Source: Muricea muricata (lineage: Eukaryota > Cnidaria > Anthozoa > Malacalcyonacea > Plexauridae). From it: DNA of 64,000 bases. The position numbers and the translations under genes were made by a program. The notes under the pieces were generated by a model that saw nothing but the letters and a program-made list of their open reading frames with translations, did not search any database and was not told the origin of the DNA. Within the stretch, counting starts at the first letter, position 1. Each line of letters opens with the position of its first letter. The stretch covers positions 5,674,942 through 5,738,941 of the forward strand of contig OY979731.1 of the NCBI GenBank assembly GCA_963855995.1, read 5' to 3'. Shown here piece after piece: positions 35,094-47,959 of this stretch.

Positions 35094-38000
35094 TTTACAA
35101 GCAAGTTATGGGTCTCTCATTTCAACATGTTATTTCGCTCAATTCGATGGTTTGAGCGCCGTAAACATGATTGCCGACTTGCTAAGTTCTGCGATTTCCA
35201 TTTAGAAGGTCTCTTTTAGATCCGTGGTTGCAGTACATCATTGCGCTCAACTCGTTCACTTTAGCACTGAAAACAGCATTTTAAGCTGTAAAACGTCGCC
35301 GTGATCGATTTAAGACGGCAATTTTTAGTTAGTGATTTGAGCATGTTTTCACGCTAAAATCGCTTCTAGAACGCTTAAAACAAGATTTTGATGGTTCTAA
35401 GATCGTTTCTTTTCAGTTTACAAGCAAGTTATAGGTTTCTCATTTCAACATGTTGTTTCGGTCATCTCGATGGTTTGAGCGCCGAAAACATGATTCCCGA
35501 CTTGCTAAGTTCTGCAAATTCCATTTAGAAAGTCTTTTTTAGGTCCGTGATTACAGTACATGATTGTGCTCAACTCGTTCACTCTAGCACTAAAAACACC
35601 ATTTTAAGCCCTAAAACGTCGCCGTGGTCGATTTAAGACGGCAATTTTTAGTTGGTGATTTGAGCATGTTTTCACGCTCAAATCGCTTCTAGAACGCTTA
35701 AAACGCGATTTTGATGGTTCTAAGGTCGTTTCTTTTGAGTTTACAAGCAAGTTATAGGTTTCACATTTCAACATGTTCTTTCGGTCATCTCGATGGTTTG
35801 AGCGCCGAAAACATGATTGCCGACTTGCTAAGTTCTGCAATTTCCATTTAGAAGGTCTCTTTTAGGTCCGTGATTGCAGTACATCATTGCGCTCAACTCG
35901 TTCACTTTAGCACTGAAAACATTATTTTAAGCTTTAAAACGTCGCCGTGATCGATTTAAGACGGCAATTTTTAGTTAGTGATTTGCGCATGTTTTCACGC
36001 TAAAATCGCTTCTAGAACGCTTAAAACGCGATTTTGATGGTTGTAAGATTTTTTCTTTTCAGTTTACAAGCAAATTATAGGTTTCTCATTTCAACATGTT
36101 GTTTCGCTCTTCTCGATGGTTTGAGCGCAGAAAACATGATTCCCGACTTGCTAAGTTCTGCAATATCCATTTAGAAGGCCTCTTTCAGATCCGTGATTGC
36201 AGTACATCATTGCGCTCAACTCGTTCACTTTAGCACTGAAAACACCATTTTAAGCTGTAAAACGTCGCCGTTATCGATTTTAGACGGCAATTTATAGTTA
36301 GTTATTTGAACATGTTTTTACGCTCAAATCGCTTTTAGAAGGCTTAAAACGCGATTTTGATGGTTCTAAGATCGTTTCTTTTCAGTTTACAATCAAGTTA
36401 TAGGTTTCTCATTCAACATGTTGTTTCGCTCATCTCAAAGGTTTGAGCGCCGAAAACATGATTTCCGACTTGCTAAGTTGTGCAAATTCCATTTAGAATG
36501 TCTCTTTTAGGTCCGTGATTGCAGTACATCATTGCGCTCAACTTGTTCACTTTAGCACTGAAAACATTATTTAAGCTTTAAAAGGTCGCCGTGATCGATT
36601 TAAGACGGCAATTTTTAGGTGGTGATTTGAGTATGTTTTTACTCTCAAATCGCTTCCAGAACGCTTAAAACGCGATTTTGATGGTTCTAAGGTCGTTTCT
36701 TTTGAGTTTACAAGCAAGTTATAGGTTTCTCATTTTAACATGTTATTTCGCTCATCTCGATGGTTTGAGCGCCGAAAACATGATTCTTGACTTGCTAAGT
36801 TCTGCAAATTCCATTTAGAAGGTCTCTTTTAGGTCCGTGATGGCAGTACATCATTGCGCTCAACTCGTTCACTTTAGCACTGAAAACAGCATTTTAAGCT
36901 TTAAAACGTCGCCGTGATCGATTTAAGACGGTTACTTTTAGGTGGTAATTTGAGTATGTTTTCACGCTAAAATCTCTTCCAGAACGCTTAACACGCGATT
37001 TTGATGGTTCTAAGATCGTTTCTTTTCAGTTTACAAGCAAGTTATGGGTCTCTCATTTCAACATGTTATTTCGCTCAATTCGATGGTTTGAGCGCCGTAA
37101 ACATGATTGCCGACTTGCTAAGTTCTGCAATTTCCATTTAGAAGGTCTCTTTTAGATCCGTGGTTGCAGTACATCATTGCGCTCAACTCGTTCACTTTAG
37201 CACTGAAAAAAGCATTTTAAGCTGTAAAACGTCGCCGTGATCGATTTAAGACGGCAATTTTTAGTTGCTGATTTGAGCATGTTTTCACGCTCAAATCACT
37301 TCTAGAACGCTTAAAACGCGATTTTGATGGTTCTAAGATCGTTTCTTTTCAGTTTACAAGCAAGTTATGGGTCTCTCATTTCAACACGTTATTCCGCTCA
37401 ATTCGATGGTTTGAGCGCCGTAAACATGATTGCCGACTTGCTAAGTTCTGCAATTTCCATTTAGAAGGTCTCTTTTAGATCCGTGGTTGCAGAACATCGT
37501 TGCGCTCAACTCGTTCACTTTAGCACTGAAAACAGCATTTTAAGCTGTAAAACGTCGCCGTGATCGATTTAAGACGGCAATTTTTAGTTAGTGATTTGAG
37601 CATGTTTTCACGCTAAAATCGCTTCTAGAACGCTTAAAACGCGATTTTGATGGTTCTAAGATCGTTTCTTTTCAGTTTACAAGCAAGTTATAGGTTTCTC
37701 ATTTCAACATGTTGTTTCGGTCATCTCGATGGTTTGAGCGCCTAAAACATGATTCCCGACTTGCTAAGTTCTGCAAATTCCATTTAGAAAGTCTTTTTTA
37801 GGTCCGTGATTACAGTACATGATTGTGCTCAACTCGTTCACTCTAGCACTAAAAACACCATTTTAAGCCCTAAAACGTCGCCGTGGTTGATTTAAGACGG
37901 CAATTTTTAGTTGGTGATTTGAGCATCTTTTCACGCTCAAATCGCTTCTGGAACGCTTAAAACGCGACTTTGATGGTTCTAAGGTCGTTTCTTTTGAGTT

Positions 38001-40574
38001 TACAAGCAAGTTATAGGTTTCACATTTCAACATGTTGTTTCGGTCATCTCGATGGTTTGAGCGCCAAAAACATGATTCCCGACTTGCTAAGTTCTGCAAT
38101 ATCCATTTAGAAGGTCTCTTTTAAATCCGTGATTGCTGTACATCATTGCGCTCAACTCGTTCACTTTAGCACTGAAAACAGCATTTTAACCTGTAAAACG
38201 TCGCCGTTATCGATTTAAGACGGCAATTTATAGTTAGTGATTTAAGCATGTTTTCACGCTTAAATCGCTTCTAGAAGGCTTAAAACGCGATTTTGATGGT
38301 TCTAAGATCGTTTCTTTTCAGTTTACAATCAAGTTATAGGTTTCTCATTCAACATGTTGTTTCGCTCATCTCGATGGTTTGAGCGCCGAAAACATGATTT
38401 CTGACTTGCTAAGTTGTGCAAATTCCATTTAGAATGTCTCTTTTAGGTCCGTGATCGCAGTACATCATTGCGCTCAACTCGTTTACTTTAGCACTGAAAA
38501 CATTATTTTAAGCTTTAAAACGTCGCCGTGATCGATTTAAGACGGCAATTTTTAGGTGGTGATTTGAGTATGTTTTTACTCTCAAATCGCTTCCAGAACG
38601 CTTAAAACGCGATTTTGATGGTTCTAAGATCGTTTCTTTTCAGTTTACAAGCAAGTTATGGGTTTCTCATTTCAACATGTTTTTTCGCTCAATTCGATGG
38701 TTTGAGCGCCGTAAACATGATTGCCGACTTGCTAAGTTCTGCAATTTCCAGTTAGAAGGTCTCTTTTAGATTCGTGATTGCAGTACATCATTGCGCTCAA
38801 CTCGTTCACTTTAGCACTGAAAACAGCATTTTAAGCTGTAAAACGTCGCCGTGATCGATTTAAGACGGAAATTTTTAGTTGGTGATTTGAGCATGTTTTC
38901 ACGTTCAAATCACTTCTAGAACGCTTAAAACACGATTTTGATGGTTCTTAGATCGTTTCTTTTCAGTTTACAAGCAAGTTATAGGTTTCTCATTTCAACA
39001 TGTTATTTCGCTCATCTCGATGGTTTGAGCGCCGAAAACATGATTCTTGACTTGCTAAGTTCTGCAAATTCCATTTAGAAGGTCTCTTTTAGGTCCGTGA
39101 TTGCAGTACATCATTGCGCTCAACTCGTTCAATTTAGCACTGAAAAAATTATTTTAAGCTTTAAAACGTCGCCGTGATCGATTTAAAACGGCAATTTTTA
39201 GGTGGTGATTTGAGTATGTTTTTACTCTGAAATCGCTTCCAGAACGCTTAAAACGCGATTTTGATGGTTCTAAGATCGTTTCTTTTATGTTTACAAGCCA
39301 GTTATGGGTTTCTCGTTTCAACATGTTATTTCGCTCAATTCGATGGTTTGAGCGCCGTAAACATGATTGCCGACTTGCTAAGTTCTGCAATTTCCATTTA
39401 GAATGTCTCTTTTAGATCCGTGATTGCAGTACATCATTGCGCTCAACTCGTTCACTTTAGCACTGAAAACAGCATTTTAAGCTGTAAAACGTCGCCGTGA
39501 TCGATTTAAGACGGCAATTTTTAGTTAGTGATTTGAGCATGTTTTCACTTTAAAATCGCTTCTAGAACGCTTAAAACGCGATTTTGATGGTTCTAAGATC
39601 GTTTCTTTTCAGTTTAATATCAAGTTATAGGTTTCTCATTCAACATGTTGTTTCGCTCATCTCGATGGTTTGAGCGCCGAAAACATGATTTCTGACTTGC
39701 TAAGTTGTGCAAATTCCATTTAGAATGTCTCTTTTAGGTCCGTGATTGCAGTACATCATTGCGCTCAACTCGTTCAATTTAGCACTGAAAAAATTATTTT
39801 AAGCTTTAAAACGTCGCCGTGATCGATTTAAAACGGCAATTTTTAGGTGGTGATTTGAGTATGTTTTTACTCTGAAATCGCTTCCAGAACGCTTAAAACG
39901 CGATTTTGATGGTTCTAAGATCGTTTCTTTTATGTTTACAAGCAAGTTATGGGTTTCTCGTTTCAACATGTTATTTCGCTCAATTCGATGGTGAGCGCCG
40001 TAAACATGATTGCCGACTTGCTAAGTTCTGCAATTTCCATTTAGAATGTCTCTTTTAGATCCGTGATTGCAGTACATCATTGCGCTCAACTCGTTCACTT
40101 TAGCACTGAAAACAGCATTTTAAGCTGTAAAACGTCGCCGTGATCGATTTAAGACGGCAATTTTTAGTTAGTGATTTGAGCATGTTTTCACTTTAAAATC
40201 GCTTCTAGAACGCTTAAAACGCGATTTTGATGGTTCTAACATCGTTTCTTTTCAGTTTACAATCAAGTTATAGGTTTCTCATTCAACATGTTGTTTCGCT
40301 CATCTCGATGGTTTGAGCGCCGAAAACATGATTTCTGACTTGCTAAGTTGTGCAAATTCCATTTAGAATGTCTCTTTTAGGTCCGTGATTGCAGTACATC
40401 ATTGCGCTCAACTCGTTCAATTTAGCACTGAAAAAATTATTTTAAGCTTTAAAACGTCGCCGTGATCGATTTAAAACGACAATTTTTAGGTGGTGATTTG
40501 AGTATGTTTTTACTCTGAAATCGCTTCCAGAACGCTTAAAACGCGATTTTGATGGTTCTAAGATCGTTTCTTTT
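35094..40574 (+). repeat. Higher-order unit, copy 2 (17 monomers, 5481 bp)
   Basis: This begins exactly where copy 1 ends, so the two form a direct tandem duplication. The extra monomer lies at about 37977-38299 and contains a compensated dyad. Its last part, from about 37.5 kb, recurs at the right edge of the window at offset 23238. Confidence 0.82.
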
Positions 40575-41700
40575 ATGTTTACAAGCCAGTTATGGGTTTC
40601 TCGTTTCAACATGTTATTTCGCTCAATTCGATGGTTTGAGCGCCGTAAACATGATTGCCGACTTGCTAAGTTCTGCAATTTCCATTTAGAATGTCTCTTT
40701 TAGATCCGTGATTGCAGTACATCATTGCGCTCAACTCGTTCTTTTTAGCACTGAAAACAGCATTTTAAGCTGTAAAACGTCGCCGTGATCGATTTAAGAC
40801 GCCAATTTTTAGTTAGTGATTTGAGCATGTTTTCACTTTAAAATCGCTTCTAGAACGCTTAAAACGCGATTTTGATGGTTCTAAGATCGTTTCTTTTCAG
40901 TTTACAAGCAAGTTATAGGTTTCTCATTTCAACATGTTGTTTCGCTCATCTCGATGGTTTGAGCGCAGAAAACATGATTCCCGACTTGCTAAGTTCTGCA
41001 ATTTCTATTTAGAAGGTCTCTTTTAGGTCCCTGATTGCAGTACATGATTGTGCTCAACTCGTTCACTCTAGCACTAAAAAAACCATTTTAAGCTCTAAAA
41101 CGTCGCCGTGGTCGATTTAAGACGGATATTTTTAGTTGGTGATTTGAGCATGTTTACACGCTAGAATCGCTTCTAGCACGCTTAAAACGCGATTTTGGTG
41201 GTTCTAAGGTCGTTTCTTTTGAGTTTACAAGCAAGTTATAGGTTTCACATTTAAACATGTTGTTTCGGTCATCTCGATGGCTTGAGCGCCGAAAACATGA
41301 TTCCGCACTTGCTAAGTTCTGCAATATCAAATTAGAAGGTCTCTTTTAGATCCGTGATTGCAGTACATCATTGCGCTCAACTCGTTCACTTTAGCACTGA
41401 AAACATTATTTTAAGCTTTAAAACGTCGCCGTGATCGATTTAAGACGGAAATTTTTAGGTGGTGATTTGAGTATGTTTTCACGCTCAAATCGCTTCCACA
41501 ACGCTTAAAACGCGATTTTGATGGTTCTAAGATCGTTTCTTTTCAGTTTACAAGCAAGTTATGGGTTTCTCATTTCAACATGTTATTTCGCTCAATTCGA
41601 TGGTTTGAGCGCCGTAAACATGATTGCCGACTTGCTAAGTTCTTCAATTTCCATTTAGAAGGTCTCTTTTAGATCCGTGATTGCAGTACATCATTGCGCT
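40574..41700 (+). repeat. Block shared with 20570-21696 and 2730-3860
   Basis: The GACGGATATTTT, CATGTTTACACGCTAGAATC and TTCCGCACTTGC monomer with its neighbours occurs three times in the window. The offset from 20.57 kb is about 20004, or 62 monomers; the offset from the left-arm copy is about 37842. After 41700 the class order moves to that of 1.0-2.9 kb. Confidence 0.65.
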
Positions 41701-44700
41701 CAACTCGTTCACTTTAGCACTGAAAACAGCATTTTAAGCTGTAAGACGTCGCCGTGATCGATTTAAGACGGCAATTTTTAGTTAGTGATTTGAGCATGTT
41801 TTCACGCTAAAATCGCTTCTAGAACGCTTAAAACGCGATTTTGATGGTTCTAAGATCGTTTCTTTTCAGTTTACAAGCAAGTTATAGGTTTCTCATTTCA
41901 ACATGTTGTTTCGGTCATCTCGATGGTTTGAGCGCTTAAAACATGATTCCCGACTTGCTAAGTTCTGCAAATTCCATTTAGAAAGTCTTTTTTAGGTCCG
42001 TGATTACAGTACATGATTGTGCTCAACTCGTTCACTCTAGCACTAAAAACACCATTTTAAGCCCTAAAACGTCGCCGTGGTCGATTTAAGACGGCAATTT
42101 TTAGTTGGTGATTTGAGCATGTTTTCACGCTCAAATCGCTTCTAGAACGCTTAAAACGCGATTTTGATGGTTCTAATGTCATTTCTTTTGAGTTTACAAG
42201 CAAGTTATAGGTTTCACATTTCAACATGTTGTTTCGGTCATCTCGATGGTTTGAGCGCCAAAAACATGATTCCCGACTTGCTAAGTTCTGCAATATCCAT
42301 TTAGAAGGTCTCTTTTAAATCCGTGATTGCAGTACATCATTGCGCTCAACTCGTTCACTTTAGCACTGAAAACAGCATTTGAACCTGTAAAACGTCGCCG
42401 TTATCGATTTAAGACGGCAATTTATAGTTAGTGATTTAAGCATGTTTTCACGCTTAAATCGCTTCTAGAAGGCTTAAAACGCGATTTTGATGGTTCTAAG
42501 ATCGTTTCTTTTCAGTTTACAATCAAGTTATAGGTTTCTCATTCAACATGTTGTTTCGCTCATCTCGATGGTTTGAGCGCCGAAAACATGATTTCTGACT
42601 TGCTAAGTTGTGCAAATTCCATTTAGAATGTCTCTTAATTTTAGGTACGTGATTGCAGTACATCATTGCGCTCAACTCGTTCACTTTAGCACTGAAAACA
42701 TTATTTTAAACTTTAAAACGTCGCCGTGATCGATTTAAGACGGCAATTTTTAGGTGGTTATTTGAGTATGTTTTTACTCTCAAATCGCTTCCAGAACGCT
42801 TAAAACGCGATTTTGATGGTTCTAAGATCGTTTCTTTTCAGTTTACAAGCAAGTTATGGGTTTCTCATTTCAACATGTTTTTTCGCTCAATTCGATGGTT
42901 TGAGCGCCGTAAACATGATTGCCGACTTGCTAAGTTGTGCAATTTCCAGTTAGAAGGTCTCTTTTAGATTCGTGATTGCAGTACATCATTGCGCTCAACT
43001 CGTTCACTTTAGCACTGAAAACAGCATTTTAAGCTGTAAAACGTCGCCGTGATCGATTTAAGACGGCAATTTTTAGTTGGTGATTTGAGCATGTTTTCAC
43101 GTTCAAATCACTTCTAGAACGCTTAAAACACGATTTTGATGGTTCTTAGATCGTTTCTTTTCAGTTTACAAGCAAGTTATAGGTTTCTCATTTCAACATG
43201 TTATTTCGCTCATCTCGATGGTTTGAGCGCCGAAAACATGATTCTTGACTTGCTAAGTTCTGCAAATTCCATTTAGAAGGTCTCTTTTAGGTCCGTGATT
43301 GCAGTACATCATTGCGCTCAACTCGTTCAATTTAGCACTGAAAACATTATTTTAAGCTTTAAAACGTCGCCATGATCGATTTAAGACGGCAATTTTTGGT
43401 GGTGATTTGAGTATGTTTTCACGCTCAAATCGCTTCCAGAACGCTTAAAACGCGATTTTGATGGTTTTAAGATTTTTTCTTTTCAGTTTATAAGCAAATT
43501 ATAGGTTTCTCATTTCAACATGTTTTTTCGCTCTTCTCGATGGTTTGAGCGCAGAAAACATGATTCCCGACTTGCTAAGTTCTGCAATATCCATTTAGAA
43601 GGCCTCTTTCAGATCCGTGATTGCAGTACATCATTGCGCTCAACTCGTTCACTTTAGCACTGAAAACACCATTTTAAGCTGTAAAACGTCGCCGTTATCG
43701 ATTTAAGACGGCAATTTATAGTTAGTTATTTGAACATGTTTTTACGCTCAAATCGCTTTTAGAAGGCTTAAAACGCGATTTTGATGGTTCTAAGATCGTT
43801 TCTTTTCAGTTTACAATGAAGTTATAGGTTTCTCATTCAACATGTTGTTTCGCTCATCTCGATGGTTTGAGCGCCGAAAACATGATTTCCGACTTGCTAA
43901 GTTGTGCAAATTCCATTTAGAATGTCTCTTTTAGGTCCGTGATTGCAGTACATCATTGCGCTCAACTCGTTCACTTTAGCACTGAAAACATTATTTAAGC
44001 TTTAAAACGTCGCCGTGATCGATTTAAGACGGCAATTTTTAGGTGGTGATTTGAGTATGTTTTTACCCTCAAATCGCTTCCAGAACGCTTAAAACGCGAT
44101 TTTGATGGTTCTAAGATCGTTTCTTTTCAGTTTACAAGCAAGTTATGGGTCTCTCATTTCAACATGTTATTTCGCTCAATTCGATGGTTTGAGCGCCGTA
44201 AACATGATTGCCGACTTGCTAAGTTCTGCAATTTCCATTTAGAAGGTCTCTTTTAGATCCGTGGTTGCAGTACATCATTGCGCTCAACTCGTTCACTTTA
44301 GCACTGAAAAAAGCATTTTAAGCTGTAAAACGTCGCCGTGATCGATTTAAGACGGCAATTTTTAGTTGCTGATTTGAGCATGTTTTCACGCTCAAATCAC
44401 TTCTAGAACGCTTAAAACGCGATTTTGATGGTTCTAAGGTCGTTTCTTTTCAGTTTACAAGCAAGTTATAGGTTTCTCATTTCAACATGTTATTTCGCTC
44501 ATCTCGATGGTTTGAGCGCCGAAAACATGATTCTTGACTTGCTAAGTTCTGCAAATTCCATTTAGAAGGTCTCTTTTAGGTCCGTGATGGCAGTACATCA
44601 TTGTGCTCAACTCGTTCACTTTAGCACTGAAAACAGCATTTTAAGCTTTAAAACGTCGCCGTGATCGATTTAAGACGGCAATTTTTAGTTGCTGATTTGA

Positions 44701-44790
44701 GCATGTTTTCACGCTCAAATCGCTTTTAGAACGCTTAAAACGCGATTTTGATGCTTCTAAGATCGTTTCTTTTCAGTTTACAAGCAAGTT

Positions 44791-46166
44791 ATAGGTTTCA
44801 CATTTCAACATGTTGTTTCGGTCATATCGATGGTTTGACCGCCGTAAACATGATTCTCGACTTGCTAAGTTCTGCAATATCCATTTAGAAGGTCTCTTTT
44901 AGATCCGTGATTGCAGTACATCATTGCGCTCAACTCGTTCACTTTAGCACTGAAAACCGCATTTTAAGCTGTAAAACGTCGCCGTGATCGATTTAAGACG
45001 GCAATTTTTAGTTAGTGATTTGAGCATGTTTTCACGCTCAAATCGCTTCTAGAAGGCTTAAAACGCGATTTTGATGGTTCTAAGGTCGTTTCTTTTCAGT
45101 TTACAAGCAAGTTATAGGTTTCACATTTCAACATGTTGTTTCGGTCATCTCGATGGTTTGAGCGCCGAAAACATGATTCCCGACTTGCTAAGTTCTGCAA
45201 TATCAAATTAGAAGGTCTTTTTTAAGATCCGTCATTGCAGTACATCATTGCGCTCAACTCGTTCACTTTAGCACTGAAAACAGCATTTTAAGCTGTAAAA
45301 CGTCGATGTGATCGATTTAAGACGGCAATTTTTAGTTAGTGATTTGAGCATGTTTTCCCGCTCAAATCGCTTCTAGAACGCTTAAAACGCGATTTTGATG
45401 CTTCTAAGATCGTTTCTTTTCAGTTTACAAGAAAGTTATAGGTTTCTGATTTCAACATGTTGTGTCAATCATCTCGATGGTTTGAGCGCCGAAATCATGA
45501 TTCCCGACTTGGTAAGTTCTGCAATTTCCATTGAGAAGGTCTCTTTTAGGTCCCTGATTGCAGTACATCATTGCGCTCAACTCGTTCGTTCTAGCACTAA
45601 AAACACCATTTTAAGCTCTAAAACGTCGCCGTGGTCGATTTAAGATAGCAATTTTTAGTTGGTGATTTGAGCATGTTTTTACGCTCAAATCGCTTTTTGA
45701 GCGCTTAAAACGCGATTTTGATGGTTCTAAGGTCGTTTCTTTTGAGTTTACAAGCAAGTTATAGGTTTCTCATTTCAACATGTTATTTCGCTCATCTCGA
45801 TGGTTTTAGCGCCGAAAACATGATTCCCGACTTGCTAAGTTCTGCAAATTCCATTTAGAAGGTCTCTTTTAGGTCCGTGATTGCAGTACATCATTGCGCT
45901 AAACTCGTTCACTTTAGCACTGAAAACATTATTTTAAGCTTTAAAACGTCGCCGTGATCGATTTAAGACGGCAATTTTTAGGTGGTGATTTGAGTATGTT
46001 TTTACTCTCAAATCGCTTTTAGAACGCTTAAAACGCGATTTTGATGCTTCTAAGATCGTTTCTTTTCAGTTTACAAGCAAGTTATAGGTTTCTCATTTCA
46101 ACATGTTGTTTCATTCATCTCGATGGTTTGAGCGCCGAAAACATGATTGCCGACTTGCTAAGTTCT
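44791..46166 (+). repeat. Second copy of the block at 26400-27775
   Basis: It carries the TGTTTTCCCGCTC, ACAAGAAAG, GCCGAAATCATG and AAGATAGC variants in the same order as the 26.4-kb block. The downstream neighbour differs (GTTAATTATTGCG near 46207). Confidence 0.75.
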
Positions 46167-47959
46167 TCAATTTCCATTTAGAAGGTCTCTTTTAGATCCG
46201 TGATTGCAGTTAATTATTGCGCTCAACTCGTTCACTTTAGCACTGAAAACAGCATTTTAAGCTGTAAAACGTCGCCGTGATCGATTTAAGACGGCAATTT
46301 TTAGTCAGTGATTTGCGCATGTTTTCCCGCTAAAATCGCTTCTAGAACGCTTAAAACGCGATTTTGATGGTTGTAAGATTTTTTCTTTTCAGTTTACAAG
46401 CAAATTATAGGTTTCTCATTTCAACATGTTGTTTCGCTCTTCTCGATGGTTTGAGCGCAGAAAACATGATTCCCGACTTGCTAAGTTCTGCAATATCCAT
46501 TTAGAAGGCCTCTTTCAGATCCGTGATTGCAGTACATCATTGCGCTCAACTCGTTCACTTTAGCACTGAAAACACCATTTTAAGCTGTAAAACGTAGCGG
46601 TTTTCGATTTAAGACGGCAATTTATAGTTAGTTATTTGAACATGTTTTTACGCTCAAATTGCTTTTAGAAGGCTTAAAACGCGATTTTGATGGTTCTAAG
46701 ATCGTTTCTTTTCAGTTTACAATCAAGTTATAGGTTTCTCATTCAACATGTTGTTTCGCTCATCTCGATGGTTTGAGCGCCGTAAACATGATTGCCGACT
46801 TGCTAAGTTCTGCAATTTCCATTTAGAAGGTCTCTTTTAGATCCGTGGTTGCAGTACATCATTGCGCTCAACTCGTTCACTTTAGCACTGAAAAAAGCAT
46901 TTTAAGCTGTAAAACGTCGCCGTGATCGATTTAAGACGGCAATTTTTAGTTGCTGATTTGAGCATGTTTTCATGCTCAAATCACTTCTAGAACGCTTAAA
47001 ACGCGATTTTGATGGTTCTAAGATCGTTTCTTTTCAGTTTACAAGCAAGTTATAGGTTTCTCATTTCAACATGTTATTTCGCTCATCTCGATGGTTTGAG
47101 CGCTGAAAACATGATTCTTGACTTGCTAAGTTCTGCAAATTCCATTTAGAAGGTCTCTTTTAGGTCCGTGATTGCAGTACATCATTGCGCTCAACCCGTT
47201 CACTTTAGCACTGAAAACAGCATTTTAAGCTTTAAAACGTCGCCGTGATCGATTTAAGACGGCAACTTTTAGGTGGTAATTTGAGTATGTTTTCACGCTA
47301 AAATCTCTTCCAGAACGCTTAACACGCGATTTTGATGGTTCTAAGATCGTTTCTTTTCAGTTTACAAGCAAGTTATGGGTCTCTCATTTCAACATGTTAT
47401 TTCGCTAAATTCGATGGTTTGAGCGCCGTAAACATGATTGCCGACTTGCTAAGTTCTGCAATTTCCATTTAGAAGGTCTCTTTTAGATCCGTGGTTGCAG
47501 TACATCATTGCGCTCAACTCGTTCACTTTAGCACTGAAAAAAGCATTTTAAGCTGTAAAATGTCGCCGTGATCGATTTAAGACGGCAATTTTTAGTTGCT
47601 GATTTGAGCATGTTTTCACGCTCAAATCACTTCTAGAACGCTTAAGACGCGATTTTGATGGTTCTAAGATCGTTTCTTTTCAGTTTACAAGCAAGCTATG
47701 GGTCTCTCATTTCAACATGTTATTTCGCTCAATTCGATGGTTTGAGCGCCGTAAACATGATTGCCGACTTGCTAAGTTCTGCAATTTCCATTTAGAAGGT
47801 CTCTTTTAGATCCGTGGTTGCAGTACATCATTGCGCTCAACTCGTTCACTTTAGCACTGAAAACAGCATTTTAAGCTGTAAAACGTCGCCGTGATCGATT
47901 TAAGACGGCAATTTTTAGTTAGTGATTTGAGCATGTTTTCACGCTAAAATCGCTTCTAG

